Shown here one piece after another: positions 1-11,002 of a stretch of DNA of 64,000 nt. The notes under the pieces were generated by a model. That model saw nothing but the letters and a program-made list of their open reading frames with translations, did not search any database and was not told the origin of the DNA. This DNA is from Geosiphon pyriformis. Taxonomy: Eukaryota > Glomeromycota > Glomeromycetes > Archaeosporales > Geosiphonaceae. Made by a program: the position numbers and the translations under genes. Position 1 is the first letter of the stretch; each line of letters begins with the position of its first letter. The DNA lies in NCBI GenBank assembly GCA_016748015.1, contig JAAOMT010000003.1, positions 853,187-917,186 of the forward strand. The letters are read 5' to 3'.

Positions 1-253
1 TTAAGCATAAATACAAAATCTTTTTTCTATTGTTCAATGTTTAATCATTTTTATGTTACCATTATGATTGATTTTCTTTAAAAAGTAATCGTAATGGCGT
101 TAATACAGTATTAAACAATGTTTAAAGTCTGGAGAGTTCCACAATAGGAATTTTTCAATTACTTTAAAAATATTTTTTCGGATCAAAAAAAAAAGAAGTG
201 ACACCAAATATCAAATAGTCAAACATTCATGATTTTCTCTCGCGTGCTCACAA

Positions 254-344
254 TATACATTATACATTATACATTTTACATTTTACATTTTACATTATAC
301 ATTTTACATTTTACATTTTACATTATACATTTTACATTATACAT
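254..344. repeat. TACATT-type minisatellite
   Basis: Repeated units of 6-7 bases alternate between ACATTT and ACATTAT for about 90 bp. The array is a simple tandem repeat with no spacers, so it is not a CRISPR array. Confidence 0.9.
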
Positions 345-948
345 TCAATGAAAAAAAAATCTAAAATCTAAAGGATGAATTTCTCAGCATTGTATGCACA
401 AATTGGACTATCATGGCGTCTGGGAACGTACTTTCAAAAGATCATCAGTGATCATGATTTGTTGCATTGTCCTGCCACGTGAATATTTTTCAATCTAATT
501 GGGAAATTTGTAATTTGATGATCGAACAAAAAGAACAATTGACATGTTTTACCTTTTGTTCTTTTTAGATTAGTTTTGGGATTTCAATAGTTTTCTGCAG
601 AAAAAGAAGGAAATTATTTTTCGCTAAAGTGATCATGAGGATTCACACTTTCAAGTCTAGTTTTTTGAATATCAAGGTAAGATCAAAGGTGGAAACCGAA
701 GGTCATTAAAACTCAATCAAAAACACGCAAATCACATTTACTCAGTTTCAAGGGAATTTTTCGTGTGAAAATTTTAAATCGGACTTATCCATTATTATTA
801 TTACTAAGAGCTGACATATAAACTTTTGAGTTTATAACTATACTGGTTTTTTGTTTATATTTTTTTGTATATTGGTTTTCAGTTGGTAAAGGCTTGACTC
901 AGGTTCTGATTGAAATTGAGAACAATTTAAGTCACCCACCTAACCATC

Positions 949-1009
949 CATCCACTCACTCACTCGCTCACTCACTCACTCACTCACTCGCTCACTCACC
1001 CACCCACTC
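949..1009. repeat. CACT tetranucleotide microsatellite
   Basis: CACT units run for about 60 bp with occasional G or CC interruptions. Confidence 0.9.
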
Positions 1010-1229
1010 AAAAGCAACCAGTTCATTATGCTAAATTTGTGTACAATGAGCTGACATGTAAATTGAGACTTTTTTCTGCAATTTCATTTTGTTTGTTATT
1101 ATTTTAACAAATGCGAATTATCGTAGTTTTTGAATTATTCCTCCCAAATTTGAAATATTTTCATTGTATTTTGAAAAACGCCACTATCATACTATCACAC
1201 TAAAAGCTCAGTGATTGTCTTTTTGAACA

Positions 1230-1310
1230 ACAAAACAAAAACAAAAACAAAAATAAAAACAAAAACAAAAACAAAAACAAAACAACAACAATAATAATAA
1301 TAATAATAAT
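1230..1310. repeat. Compound CAAAAA / TAA microsatellite
   Basis: A run of CAAAAA units is followed directly by AAC and then TAA triplets. Confidence 0.9.
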
Positions 1311-3001
1311 TTATATGCTTTTTTGGAACATGTTTTATCAATCGATAAATCATTGGCAATCAAAAAAAATCCTCTTTTTATTTTCGTTCTTTTTTTTTGA
1401 CATTTTCAAATTTTCATGCATACATTATAAAATAATACCGCCACATTTCCTTTAAATGATTGAGATAAACGACTCGTGTTAAATTATGTAAAGATATATG
1501 GGGGTTTATTCTCGTAAGGGTATTTACCGTAAAAAGTGAGCTATTGATGAGGTTTTTGTTTTGGTTTCTCGGGTCAATATTTTCTGCCTTTCATAATTGA
1601 ATAGAACAAATGTTTATTGTTTAAACAATGTCTGGTTTCAATACCAAATGAAAAAAAAAACGTGAGATCTACTGAACAAAGGTAAAAGAAATTTGTGAAT
1701 CCTTTTGTTGAGAAGAGTTGATGATAATGAAAAAGGGTTGGAATTTTTTTTTATCCTTAAACCGTGTGAATGCTAATTAAGAAATCTCAAAAAAGAAAAA
1801 AGATTGAAAATGAATTTTTTTTTCCAAGAACAAATTTTATACGTAAAAAATATTTAATTGAAAAATAAAATTTGTTCAAAAGAACATTTAAAGTTGTTTA
1901 ATAATAATAAAACATAATATCTTTAAAGATTGAAAAAAAAAACCTACAAAAATAAAATTTAGAAATTTAATGATCATCATCAACATCAAATTAGAATCTT
2001 TTAAACGTATATCACGTAATTTCCCAAATATCGTTTTACAAATGTGTTTGTGTGATGGTGATTGAACAGTTTTTTTTTTTTAATTCTGAAAATGATTATT
2101 ATGATTTATTGATTATTTACTGATTATTATTGATTATTGATTCCCGAAAATTAATTTTTACAAGACTAATTAAATTTAGGATAGTAAAAAATGTTTATCA
2201 AAAAAAATTTCGCATTTCCGGAATTTTCATCTCATTTTGGTAATTTGGCGCACGCTTCAAAAGATTGTCTAGATTCATGGTAACTTTTTTTTTTCCAATT
2301 ACAATTTAGATAAGAAATTTCAAAAAAATTTCGGTCTAACACTCAAAAAATAAAGACAAAGACAGTTACAAAGAGCATTTTATGTATGAATGACGAATCT
2401 ATAAAAAAATTGGGTTATCTATGTCATTTGCGTGGATTGACGGATTTCTTGCACTTTAATGGAAACACACCTCAACATTTTTTATTTTTTTACGTCTATC
2501 ATGTTTTAATTATTTGGATCTTCATGTTGAATGTAGATTCAAATCGTCATTATTAGCATTTTGGTACCCTTTGTTGACTGACAGAAATTCATTCCAGGAA
2601 ATGAAAATTTTTATCTTTAACTTTAATATTCAAGTAAAGTTTAATTTTGACAAAAAAAGGTTCAAAAACTTTTTTCAGCACTTCAAAGTTTGGTTAAAAA
2701 TTTTTAAAAAGAGGATGATCTAACATTTTTAACTAATTTGTTTGAATTCCTAAAAAAAAAGAAAAAAGAAAGGGAAATCTGAAAAAAAAGGGGCTAAAAT
2801 GAAACATATATATTTTCGATTAAAAACAAATCCTTATAAACTATTTCATGACATTTCCTTGAAAACCCGAAATAGTTCATGCTGAATCCTATAAAAATTA
2901 TTGTTCCATACATGCCCAAGTTTGGAAAATTTTTTTAATGATCTTATTAACAAAAACAACCCTTTTCTTGGAAATACCCATTAAATCTTCGATTCCCAAC
3001 C

Positions 3002-3002
<1 letters not shown>

Positions 3003-3026
<24 letters not shown>
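3003..3026. repeat. Poly-T tract
   Basis: An uninterrupted run of 24 T. It could be the scar of a retrotransposed poly-A tail or plain slippage; nothing nearby decides. Confidence 0.9.
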
Positions 3027-3034
<8 letters not shown>

Positions 3035-3537
3035 TTAATTTCACATCAACTGATCCCTTCAATCCTTTTAACTCTTTTTACCCAAAAATAGTAAATTAGA
3101 ATTTCGGATTTTCCTTTAATTTAAATTTATTATAATATATATAAAAATAGTTTTATTTTTATTTTGTTCTGTAGATGCAGATGATAATGATGATTCAGAT
3201 TTAATAAATGCGTTTCACGCGTGCGCGCATTTACAGGTCATTATTATTATTTTCACAATTCTTTGTTTCACAATATATAATTGATTAATAATTAGGAAAC
3301 TTGATTTTAACAATTAGGGAACTTGATTTTAACAGTTAGGGAACAACTTTTATGTGATTATTGTGATTCAAAAAGGTGATTCAAATGGGAAATCACTTTT
3401 GTTCAATTAAATTTATTTATTACTATTCCTAACTTAGATTTGTAATCATTTAGTCTAAATTAGTAATATCTTTTCTTTAGAAACCTTCTCACATTCTGCA
3501 ATCTGCACTCAAATTTTTGCGTTTTATCATATCTTTT

Positions 3538-3539
3538 TT

Positions 3540-3574
<35 letters not shown>

Positions 3575-3588
3575 CTCTATCTCTTAAG
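3538..3588. repeat. CT then TA dinucleotide microsatellite
   Basis: CT repeats pass into about 14 TA units and back into CT-rich sequence. Confidence 0.9.
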
Positions 3589-3907
3589 CTGTAGAAAATT
3601 AACACATGACAGTTTGATTGTTCCTATCGCATAATTAAAACTACTACCTTGATTTCTTTTTTATGTATCATGTGAATTGCCGTTAAAACTTTAAACTAAG
3701 GCGAATATCGGAACAAAATATTTTTAACGTATATATTGTCACCACGCGATAGTTTTTAATTTTGTTCGTTTTAGTAAAGTCGCTTCTTGGTACTCTTTAC
3801 AAAACCTATTATAACTGATGTTTATCATGGGATGATGCGTTAAATATTTCAAATTTTTAAAGTTCAAGAGTTGATAATTTTTGAGTTCATATGTTATAGT
3901 TATGAAT

Positions 3908-3923
3908 AAGGAGTAAGTAAGTG

Positions 3924-3956
<33 letters not shown>

Positions 3957-3957
3957 T
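3908..3957. repeat. GTAA tetranucleotide microsatellite
   Basis: About eleven GTAA/GTGA units in a row. Confidence 0.9.
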
Positions 3958-4338
3958 TAATTATGTATTGGTTATGATATTTAACTTTTGGTTGTATATT
4001 TCTTTCAAAATGGCTAATTTTATAACGTCATCATCAAAAGACAAAATGAAAGTAGGATTTTAAACAGGTTACTATTATTATAATTCCTGGTTGCATTAAA
4101 AGCGTCAATATGAATGGTCTTTTATACTACCATTATTTAACATTTATCTATGGATGGCTTTCATGCTATTTGAGCCAAATTTACTCAAAAATTTTTTTTT
4201 CTTGAATGAGGAATGAAGTTTTTAAGGGATTAATTCTCTACAAATGTTTTTACATTACTATGAATCATGCTATGAAAGACACAAAATGCATGATATCATT
4301 GATAAAAAGAGAAGAAAAAAAACCATAATCAATTCAGT

Positions 4339-4384
<46 letters not shown>
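4339..4384. repeat. ATG trinucleotide microsatellite
   Basis: Fifteen ATG triplets in tandem. They open a frame that begins with a run of Met, but the sequence after it has no protein-like composition, so no gene is called. Confidence 0.9.
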
Positions 4385-4387
<3 letters not shown>

Positions 4388-6689
4388 ATCGCTATTTTCG
4401 TAAAATATTGTTGAAAGGCGTTTCTCTTATTCACAAAAAATGTGCATATTTATTGCCTGCAGTTTCAGGAAAAAAAAGATTTTTTTTTTTTCAAGTCTTA
4501 CAAATAAAAAATATAATTCAGGTTTCATATTATTTTTAGTAACATTTTTTTGTGTAATTTATTTATTTATATCAAAAAATTTGGGTTTTAATAATAATAA
4601 ATTAAAAATAAAAATAAATTTTAACAAATATTTATTATTAAACAGATTTTAAGTTTTAATTGAAACAGATTTAAAAAATAAACAAATCAATAAATGAATT
4701 AATAAATAAATAAATAAATAAATTTTTCAATTAAATAAATATTCATATTTTATCATTTAACTTAAATAAATATTAAAATAATTCCAAAAAATTAAAAAAC
4801 CAAATTAAAAAATACATGAAAAAGAATTTAAAAAAAATTATTTACTAATTTATGTTATTAATATTTAAAAATATATTTATTATTTGAATTTTTTGATTTA
4901 TTGTTTTTTATTGAATCAATATTAAATAATATATTACTCACTTAATTTATTAAATAATTGATTTAAAATGTAATTTTGTTATAAATTTTAAGTTTTTTTT
5001 TAAATTAAAAAATTACAATACTTCCTTATTTTGGGTTTAGTAATTTAAATTAAAATTAATGTATCTGAAATTAGTAGCTAAAAAATTGTGAAGTTATTAG
5101 AAATTTTTTTGTTAAGTATAATTTGGTTAAAAAAAATTGTTTTAATGAATTATATTTATTTCAAGCATAAAAATTATTATTCTGTTGTAAAATACATTTT
5201 TTTAAAGAACTTAAGCTTTTTTTATACAACTTTACATAGGTTTTAGCAAAATTATACAAATTTCACTTTGAACTGTTTGAATTTTATTTAAACTGTTTGA
5301 AATTTGACTAAACTACTTGAAATTCTAGTGAAACTGTTTAAATTAACTGAATTTTTATTTGTATTACTTGAAATTTTTTAAAGTGATACATAATCTAATT
5401 ATAATATTTTAATTATACTTGTAAATTCATGTAAAAATCTGAAACATTGTATTATTAATAATTGAATAATTAATATTAGATTCATAATAAAAATTACGAA
5501 TAATTTTATGATAATTTTTGAACTAAATTTTAATTAGTAACAATAGTTATAGTTTAATTGAAAAATTGGTATAATAAACAAAAAGTCTGTTGGTTAATAT
5601 ATATATATATATAATAAACGCTTTGCATAATATTTTTATAAATAAAATATTTCTATCATTTATTTATAGTAATAATTTAATTATATTTCTACAGTTATAT
5701 TGTTTTATACTGGGTTTATAGTAATTATTTTTAATATATTTTACTGTTAAAAAAATTTTTCTTTTCCCGTATTTAATTAATTATATATTTAGTTACTAAT
5801 GTTATGTACTTGACAATTTATTATTATTTTAATTAGTTATTAACTTGATTATTACCCAAATAATTAATTTAATAATTATTAAATATATAAATAAACATTC
5901 TAAAGTTGTAAAAAATATATTTAATTATTTAAGTACCAATAACACAATTTATTTTTTTTGAACTACGTTTTTGCTAGTAGATGATTTATTAAAAAAACAA
6001 AATAATATTTGGTATTAAATTTTAAAAGCACAAATTAAAATAAAAATTGTAATTGTGAAACTAATTACATTAATTGAATTTCTTATTCATTTAATTTGCT
6101 TCTTAAGTATAAATTCTCTTACTTATTTTTATTTTTTTATACAATAACTATTTTCTTTGCTATTTATTAGCATATTATTTCAATTTGTAACCATATGTTG
6201 CTAATAGTAAAAAAAAGCTTTATAATAAAAATTACATATTTGTTTGCTGTGTAGACATTAACACAAAAGTTGGCATTAAAGTACTTGTTAAATATTTGGT
6301 ATTTAATGATTGAAACATACCAATATAATTCTATAATTCTTCAAAATTTAAAAAAGTTAAAGTTTTTGTATACAAATATAGAAATATAAACATGTACACA
6401 ACTTTGGCCAAAAAATTTGTATATTAAATTAATAAGATTTTTTAAAAATGCTAAAATAGCAGAAGTTAAAATTGCAAATTTAGTTCAAAATTTTATGATA
6501 ATGTATTATAAAAGAATTTGAATTCCTTTAACTAAAATGAAATTGAACTTGAAAAAGAGTAATTTGATTGTTAATAACAATTTTGTGTTAATATGTTAAG
6601 TTTGTAGATTTTGGACAAATGTAATTTATAGGATTGAAAAAACTGTTAACTAAATTACATTAAACCATATATAAAACAGACAATTAAAT

Positions 6690-8419
6690 CCAAAATTAGC
6701 ATATAGCTGCTAATAATAAATAGTTACAAAATTTTGCTAAAAACATTTTTAAATTTCAATTTGTAAAATTATTAAAAACTATAATACAATATATTTATAG
6801 AAAATATTTTATTAAAAAGCATGAAATCAAAGCAAATTTTAAGGAAACTATAATTAATAAAAATTATAATTAAAAATGAACCCTTTATAGAATTTTGAGA
6901 AAGTTTAAAACTTTCAAATAAAAAAATCTGAATAACGAAACTTTCATAATGTGAAATCTTTCGGAATTATGATTTTTCTGCAAACATAATATCGATACGT
7001 TTGCCGCGAACTAACTGTTTATATATATAAACCCGTAGCCGTACAACCATTCGTTCAATACAGATTTCCATAAAATAGAAAGCTTTCTTTCCTTAAAATT
7101 GGGAAAATATTGCCTTATAATATTCAAGCCGGAAATCAGTTCCTTATTTTCTGTTAAAGAAGCAATGTTTTGAAAGATATTATTCAACAGATTTATTTTT
7201 TTTAGATTTTATGTATGAAAATTTTCAGCGTTTCCATTCCCACCCACAATATCTAAGGGAAAATATTAAAGAAAACTTCAAGATAATATGATTCTTAAAT
7301 ATATGGAAAACTATAAGAGGGTTGATTGTCTTTGAAAAGCAGGATAAATATTTTATATATTTAGGGTTCCAGTAAAATAGATGAAGATTCTTTTATTGTA
7401 ATTTCATCAGAAGAATCACAATAAATCATATTCAGAAAATCTATAGGAGGAAAGAATCCCTTATAATAGATGGAACTTCAATCTTTCAAAAGCACCTATT
7501 CTTCATATCAATCATGCCATTCAAAAGGTCCTTGAATTCTGCTTTCCAGTATGGATACCCACGCTGAATCGCCTTTCGATACCAAAATAAAGCCTTATGC
7601 ACATCTCGTTCCGTCCCCCGACAATACCTGTGACATCTTGCTAAATCTAATTGCGCAGTGGCAACACCACTTTTAGCAGATCTTATATACCACAAAAATG
7701 ACTTTCTCTTGTCAATCTTCGTCCCAATACCTTTTCGATAACAATATGCAACATCACATGCCCCACACGGACATCCCCCCTCGGCTGATTTCAATGTCCA
7801 ATAAAAGGCTATATTTAAATCCTTCTCAATCCCAATTCCTCCTCGATAATACCATCCAAGTTGACTTTGCCCATACAAAGTCCCCGGATTGTGCCGACAC
7901 TTTATACCAGCCTATCGCTTTGTGATGAATTCGTGTGCCTACTCCATGGCGATAGCAGAATCCAAGTAGACAAGCGTATTCGGGATTGGATGGTGCAATT
8001 TTCAAAAGTTGTTTAAAGATCTGTTCTGCTTCCATGTTTTTGGAATTTAGCCATTTATGTATTTCTCCATACAAGTTCCTATTAATGAGGCCTGGATCAG
8101 CTGCTGAAGTGAATATTTTTAATAATTCTTCCATTAATTTCATTCCTTAAAAATATCTAGATAAATAAATAAGTTGATTTCAAATATTTTCGTAACTTCG
8201 ATTTCGAAAATTTTAGTACCTGAAAACAAGTTTCTAAATAGCTATTATCTTAGGATTGTTCTCATTAATAATCGTACTGTTTCACAAATAAATTCTGTAC
8301 CTGATATTGGTGATGAAATAGGGTAGCTGATAATGGTTAGGAAAGGGAATAAGGTATTTGAAATATGCCGCAAAAAGAGTCCAAAAGCTAAATTTTGAAT
8401 GACCTAGTAATTTAAACCT
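6690..8419. repeat. Segmental duplication, left copy
   Basis: This 1.73-kb block repeats in the same orientation at 11003-12735, with near-identical sequence and small indels. The match starts at CAAAATTAGCATATAG and ends at CTAGTAATTTAAACCT, and sequence outside those points no longer matches. The block contains the Sel1 gene, its upstream region and about 0.8 kb downstream. The left copy carries the frameshifted gene. Confidence 0.9.
7486..8143 (-). pseudogene. Short Sel1-repeat gene, frameshifted copy
   Basis: Sel1 repeats are alpha-helical hairpin repeats related to TPR that act as protein-binding adaptors. Two overlapping minus-strand frames (8143-7826 and 7878-7486) together match the intact paralogue at 11804-12442 almost residue for residue. 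The first carries the N-terminal module and first repeat, and starts MKLMEELLKIF. The second resumes at YGQSQLGW and carries three more repeats. An extra base near 7881 (TACAAAGTCC here, TACAAATCC in the paralogue) breaks the frame at the junction. This copy also lacks one codon near 7915 and has a slightly different C-terminus. A sequencing error could mimic the frameshift, but the other differences show the locus is a diverged duplicate. Confidence 0.8.
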
Positions 8420-8690
8420 GAAGAAAAAATAGTACCGTATATGACCGGAAATAAGAAACCTATTTTGGTGATCATCAAGGCGATGCCAATCACCGATTTG
8501 TAATCACATTATGAGGGGGGGTATATGTTTAACCAATGGTTTATTAGAACACGTATTTTATTGTTGCCTGCTTGATTGATTTTTTCAACGAGCTTTACGT
8601 GTTTTTTTTTCAACAAGCTTTATGTGTTTTTTTTCGATAAGTTTTACATGGTTTTTTTGACGAGTTTTGATCGTGTTTTTAAACTTAATA
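8420..8690. other. Short tandem repeats before MULE relic
   Basis: From about 8585 to 8680 an imperfect repeat of about 25 bp (an (AC/AT)GAGCTTTACGTG-like core plus poly-T) occurs four times. At about 8478-8506 GGTGAT and ATCACC form an imperfect inverted repeat. This may be the decayed left end of the MULE relic that follows, but no matching inverted terminus was found on the right side. Confidence 0.4.
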
Positions 8691-10828
8691 ATGAGCACTC
8701 CTAAGCCTAACACCTATACAAGCCCTAACCTTACCCTAACGACACCTTTCAACCCGACTTCTAATGAAAAACGGGCCCTTTTAGCCACTGTCTCTCTTTC
8801 CCTAACAAACACTATTATCACCCCTACTATCCTTCATACCACACTTCCCTTACCACCTTTAAACCTCACTTCTGATAAGAAATGGGTTCTCCTCTTTAAT
8901 GTTGACAGTCCATTTGAGGCTCCGAAGGAAGAATTTGACAAAGTTTGGTAGCCTCGTTTCAAATTTATGGACACAGTATTATTCTTGCAAACTTCTCAAT
9001 AGTGACTCCTGGAAGGTTTTTGTTTGCCATCTCACCGAACACCAAAACTCGAGTGAGTGAAAAAATAGTGAACAAGAAGACAATGAGTGAGAAAACAAAG
9101 AAATTTCCACCAAGAAATGCAAGTGGCGATGATTTTGGCCATCTGGTTCTTGTCATACAAAAATAAAAGTATTGCGGTTAGTTTCCACCAAGATGGTCAA
9201 AATTGAAAATTTTAAAAATTCTCTGAATCATTCTCATATTCTCTCAGATTGTGACAAGTTGAAATGCCCTGAAATTTTTTAAACCTTGGTCAAAGAAGAA
9301 GCCGTTAAGTGTTATCCTCGAATAGTCATTGTTAACGCTGTCAAGTAATATGCCAATACACTAAGTCTTGGTAATTGTGCTCAATATTTAAGATGGAAGG
9401 AAGTTGCAAACATCAAATATAAACTTTGTGGACCTATGAAGGCTTACCTTATTGGTAGTACCAAGTTAGAACAAGACATTTTGGAGACCATGTCACATCT
9501 AAGCAATCAAGAATATCATACCAAATGATATTGTATTTTTTGCCAGTTTTCTGAAGGTGCATTGTTTTCGCGCATTCCAAACAACTTGAAAAACTTTGGT
9601 GTCATTGATGGTTAACTGATGGATTCTACACACAAAACCAATATGCATAACTGGTGCCTTTTAGATTATATGTTCTGGATGGATATAAATGTTGGAATGT
9701 TGGTGCACATTTTTTTGTAAACAATAAGAATAATAAAACTACCATTGAAGCATTATAAATTATTAAAAAAAAGTGTCCTTGGTAGATTCCTCAGTTTTTT
9801 TTTTAGATTAGAGTAATGCTGAGACAAATAGTATTAAACAAACTTTCTCTGATCTTTCTAGTGGTAAACAAGAGTACAAAATATTTCTCTGTACTGTTCA
9901 TGTTATGAAGACATGAATATCAAAAATTTATGATAAATAAACTTGTGAAACTATGGTTTTGGCAATACATAAGAGAACAAAAATTGGCTGTAAACAATTA
10001 TTTTAAGATATTATTAATTTTTGTTTGGTTTCTACTATCTCTACATATATCAAAAGAAACTATATAAGAAACATTTACTAGTGGGTTCTTTGAACACATT
10101 AATATTTACCTTTTCTTCTACAAGTTACTTTTACAAATTCTTTTGAGTCTTAACATAGTGAGCTCAAAAGAACAACATCTTATTTGCATGAATTAATTGG
10201 TAATTTTTGTTGTGTTATTTTATTTTATGTTATGTTCTTTTGTATTATCAGTTTTGTTCTAACTTTTATATTGTTTAATTTTATTTCAGGTGCTGCTTAT
10301 AAAATCATTGTTTTTAATATTAAGAAAAAAACTGATTTTGAACATGTTGCTTTTAATTTTTGTTAGAAGAAAATGAAATTACATAAGTTTTTCTTTCCTT
10401 TGCAACAAATGCTTGTTCAAAAGGCTTCTGCAGCAATGAATAGGTTGGCAAAAGGCAAAAATGCATCAGGACTTACTTTTCTTGATTATTATTGTTTATT
10501 TCGAAATCAATATTTATTATCATGCAAACATATTTTTATAAACATGAAGTTGTTAATGGTCAATGTTTGAAGAATGTTTCAAGAATTATTTGAAGAAAGT
10601 GGATTTAAAGTTTATCAAGGATGTGAATTGGTGAAAATAGATGTTTTTAAACAAACAGAAAAAGAAAAAAAAGTGGAAAATTGCCACCTTGTTGTAAATA
10701 AGTTAACAGAAAGACTGTGTAATGTGTATTTTAGAGCTGAAGAGAATGATGTTGAGCAGGCAGAAATGTTTATTAAGAATTTAGAGACTTCTTTGTATTT
10801 ACTTATCAATAATTTTGATACAACCTAA
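8690..10828 (+). pseudogene. Decayed MULE (Mutator-like) transposase with SWIM finger
   Basis: Fragments in different frames follow the order of a fungal MULE transposase. FEAPKEEFDKVW near 8912 and TKIKVLRLVSTKMVKIENF near 9155-9215 are DNA-binding-region remnants. A central stretch at about 9300-9480 follows. The catalytic-domain remnant at about 9615-9920 includes MDSTHKTN and ends in FLCTVHVMKT. At 10373-10570 there is a segment with CLFRN and CKHIF, the SWIM zinc-finger end, and 10574-10828 gives the C-terminus with FEESGFKVY. Stops and frameshifts separate the pieces, so it cannot encode transposase. This SWIM-type MULE family is, from memory, abundant in arbuscular mycorrhizal fungi. 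It lies exactly between the two duplicated Sel1 blocks. Confidence 0.75.
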
Positions 10829-11002
10829 TATAATTTTTTAATCTTAGTCAAATGTCTAAAGATTCGCTTCACTTGATTCCAAAATTTACAGCTTACATTT
10901 AATTCGACTAATAGTAATGTTATATTTTATATAAATAAAATAAATTACATAATAAAATCACATAATAAAATCATGTGAAATGTACTCCGCTTTAGCCAAC
11001 CC

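Larger units (their letters stand above)
1..6689. other. Gene-poor, microsatellite-rich AT region
   Basis: No reading frame here looks like a conserved protein. The open frames are short and biased to Phe, Asn, Lys and Ile, as expected from AT-rich noncoding DNA. Simple repeats are dense in the first 4.7 kb (listed separately), and 4.6-6.7 kb is almost pure A/T with frequent stops. Two short stretches look faintly exon-like: 635-676, an ATG with 14 codons ending at a GTAAGA donor, and 3175-3236, open and GC-richer between an AG and a GT. Their phases do not match each other, so no gene is called. This may be intergenic DNA or part of a gene that extends to the left. Confidence 0.6.

Noticed and set aside
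254-344. Short repeated units that could suggest a CRISPR-like array
   Set aside because: There are no unique spacers. The units are a simple 6-7 bp tandem repeat in a eukaryotic genome.
4339-4652. Overlapping open frames beginning with a run of Met
   Set aside because: Created by an ATG microsatellite. The following residues are Phe/Asn/Lys-rich AT-driven sequence.
8699-8760. CCCTAAC-like units resembling telomere repeats
   Set aside because: Only two or three scattered imperfect units (CCTAAGCCTAAC, CCCTAACC, CCCTAAC), not a tandem array. They lie in the 5' part of the MULE relic.
8945-9166. Open frames on both strands at 9 kb as independent genes
   Set aside because: The sequence is the decayed N-terminal part of the MULE transposase, so these frames are shadows.
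10184-10828. Three consecutive plus-strand frames as small genes
   Set aside because: They are pieces of the MULE C-terminal SWIM region, or AT-driven sequence before it.
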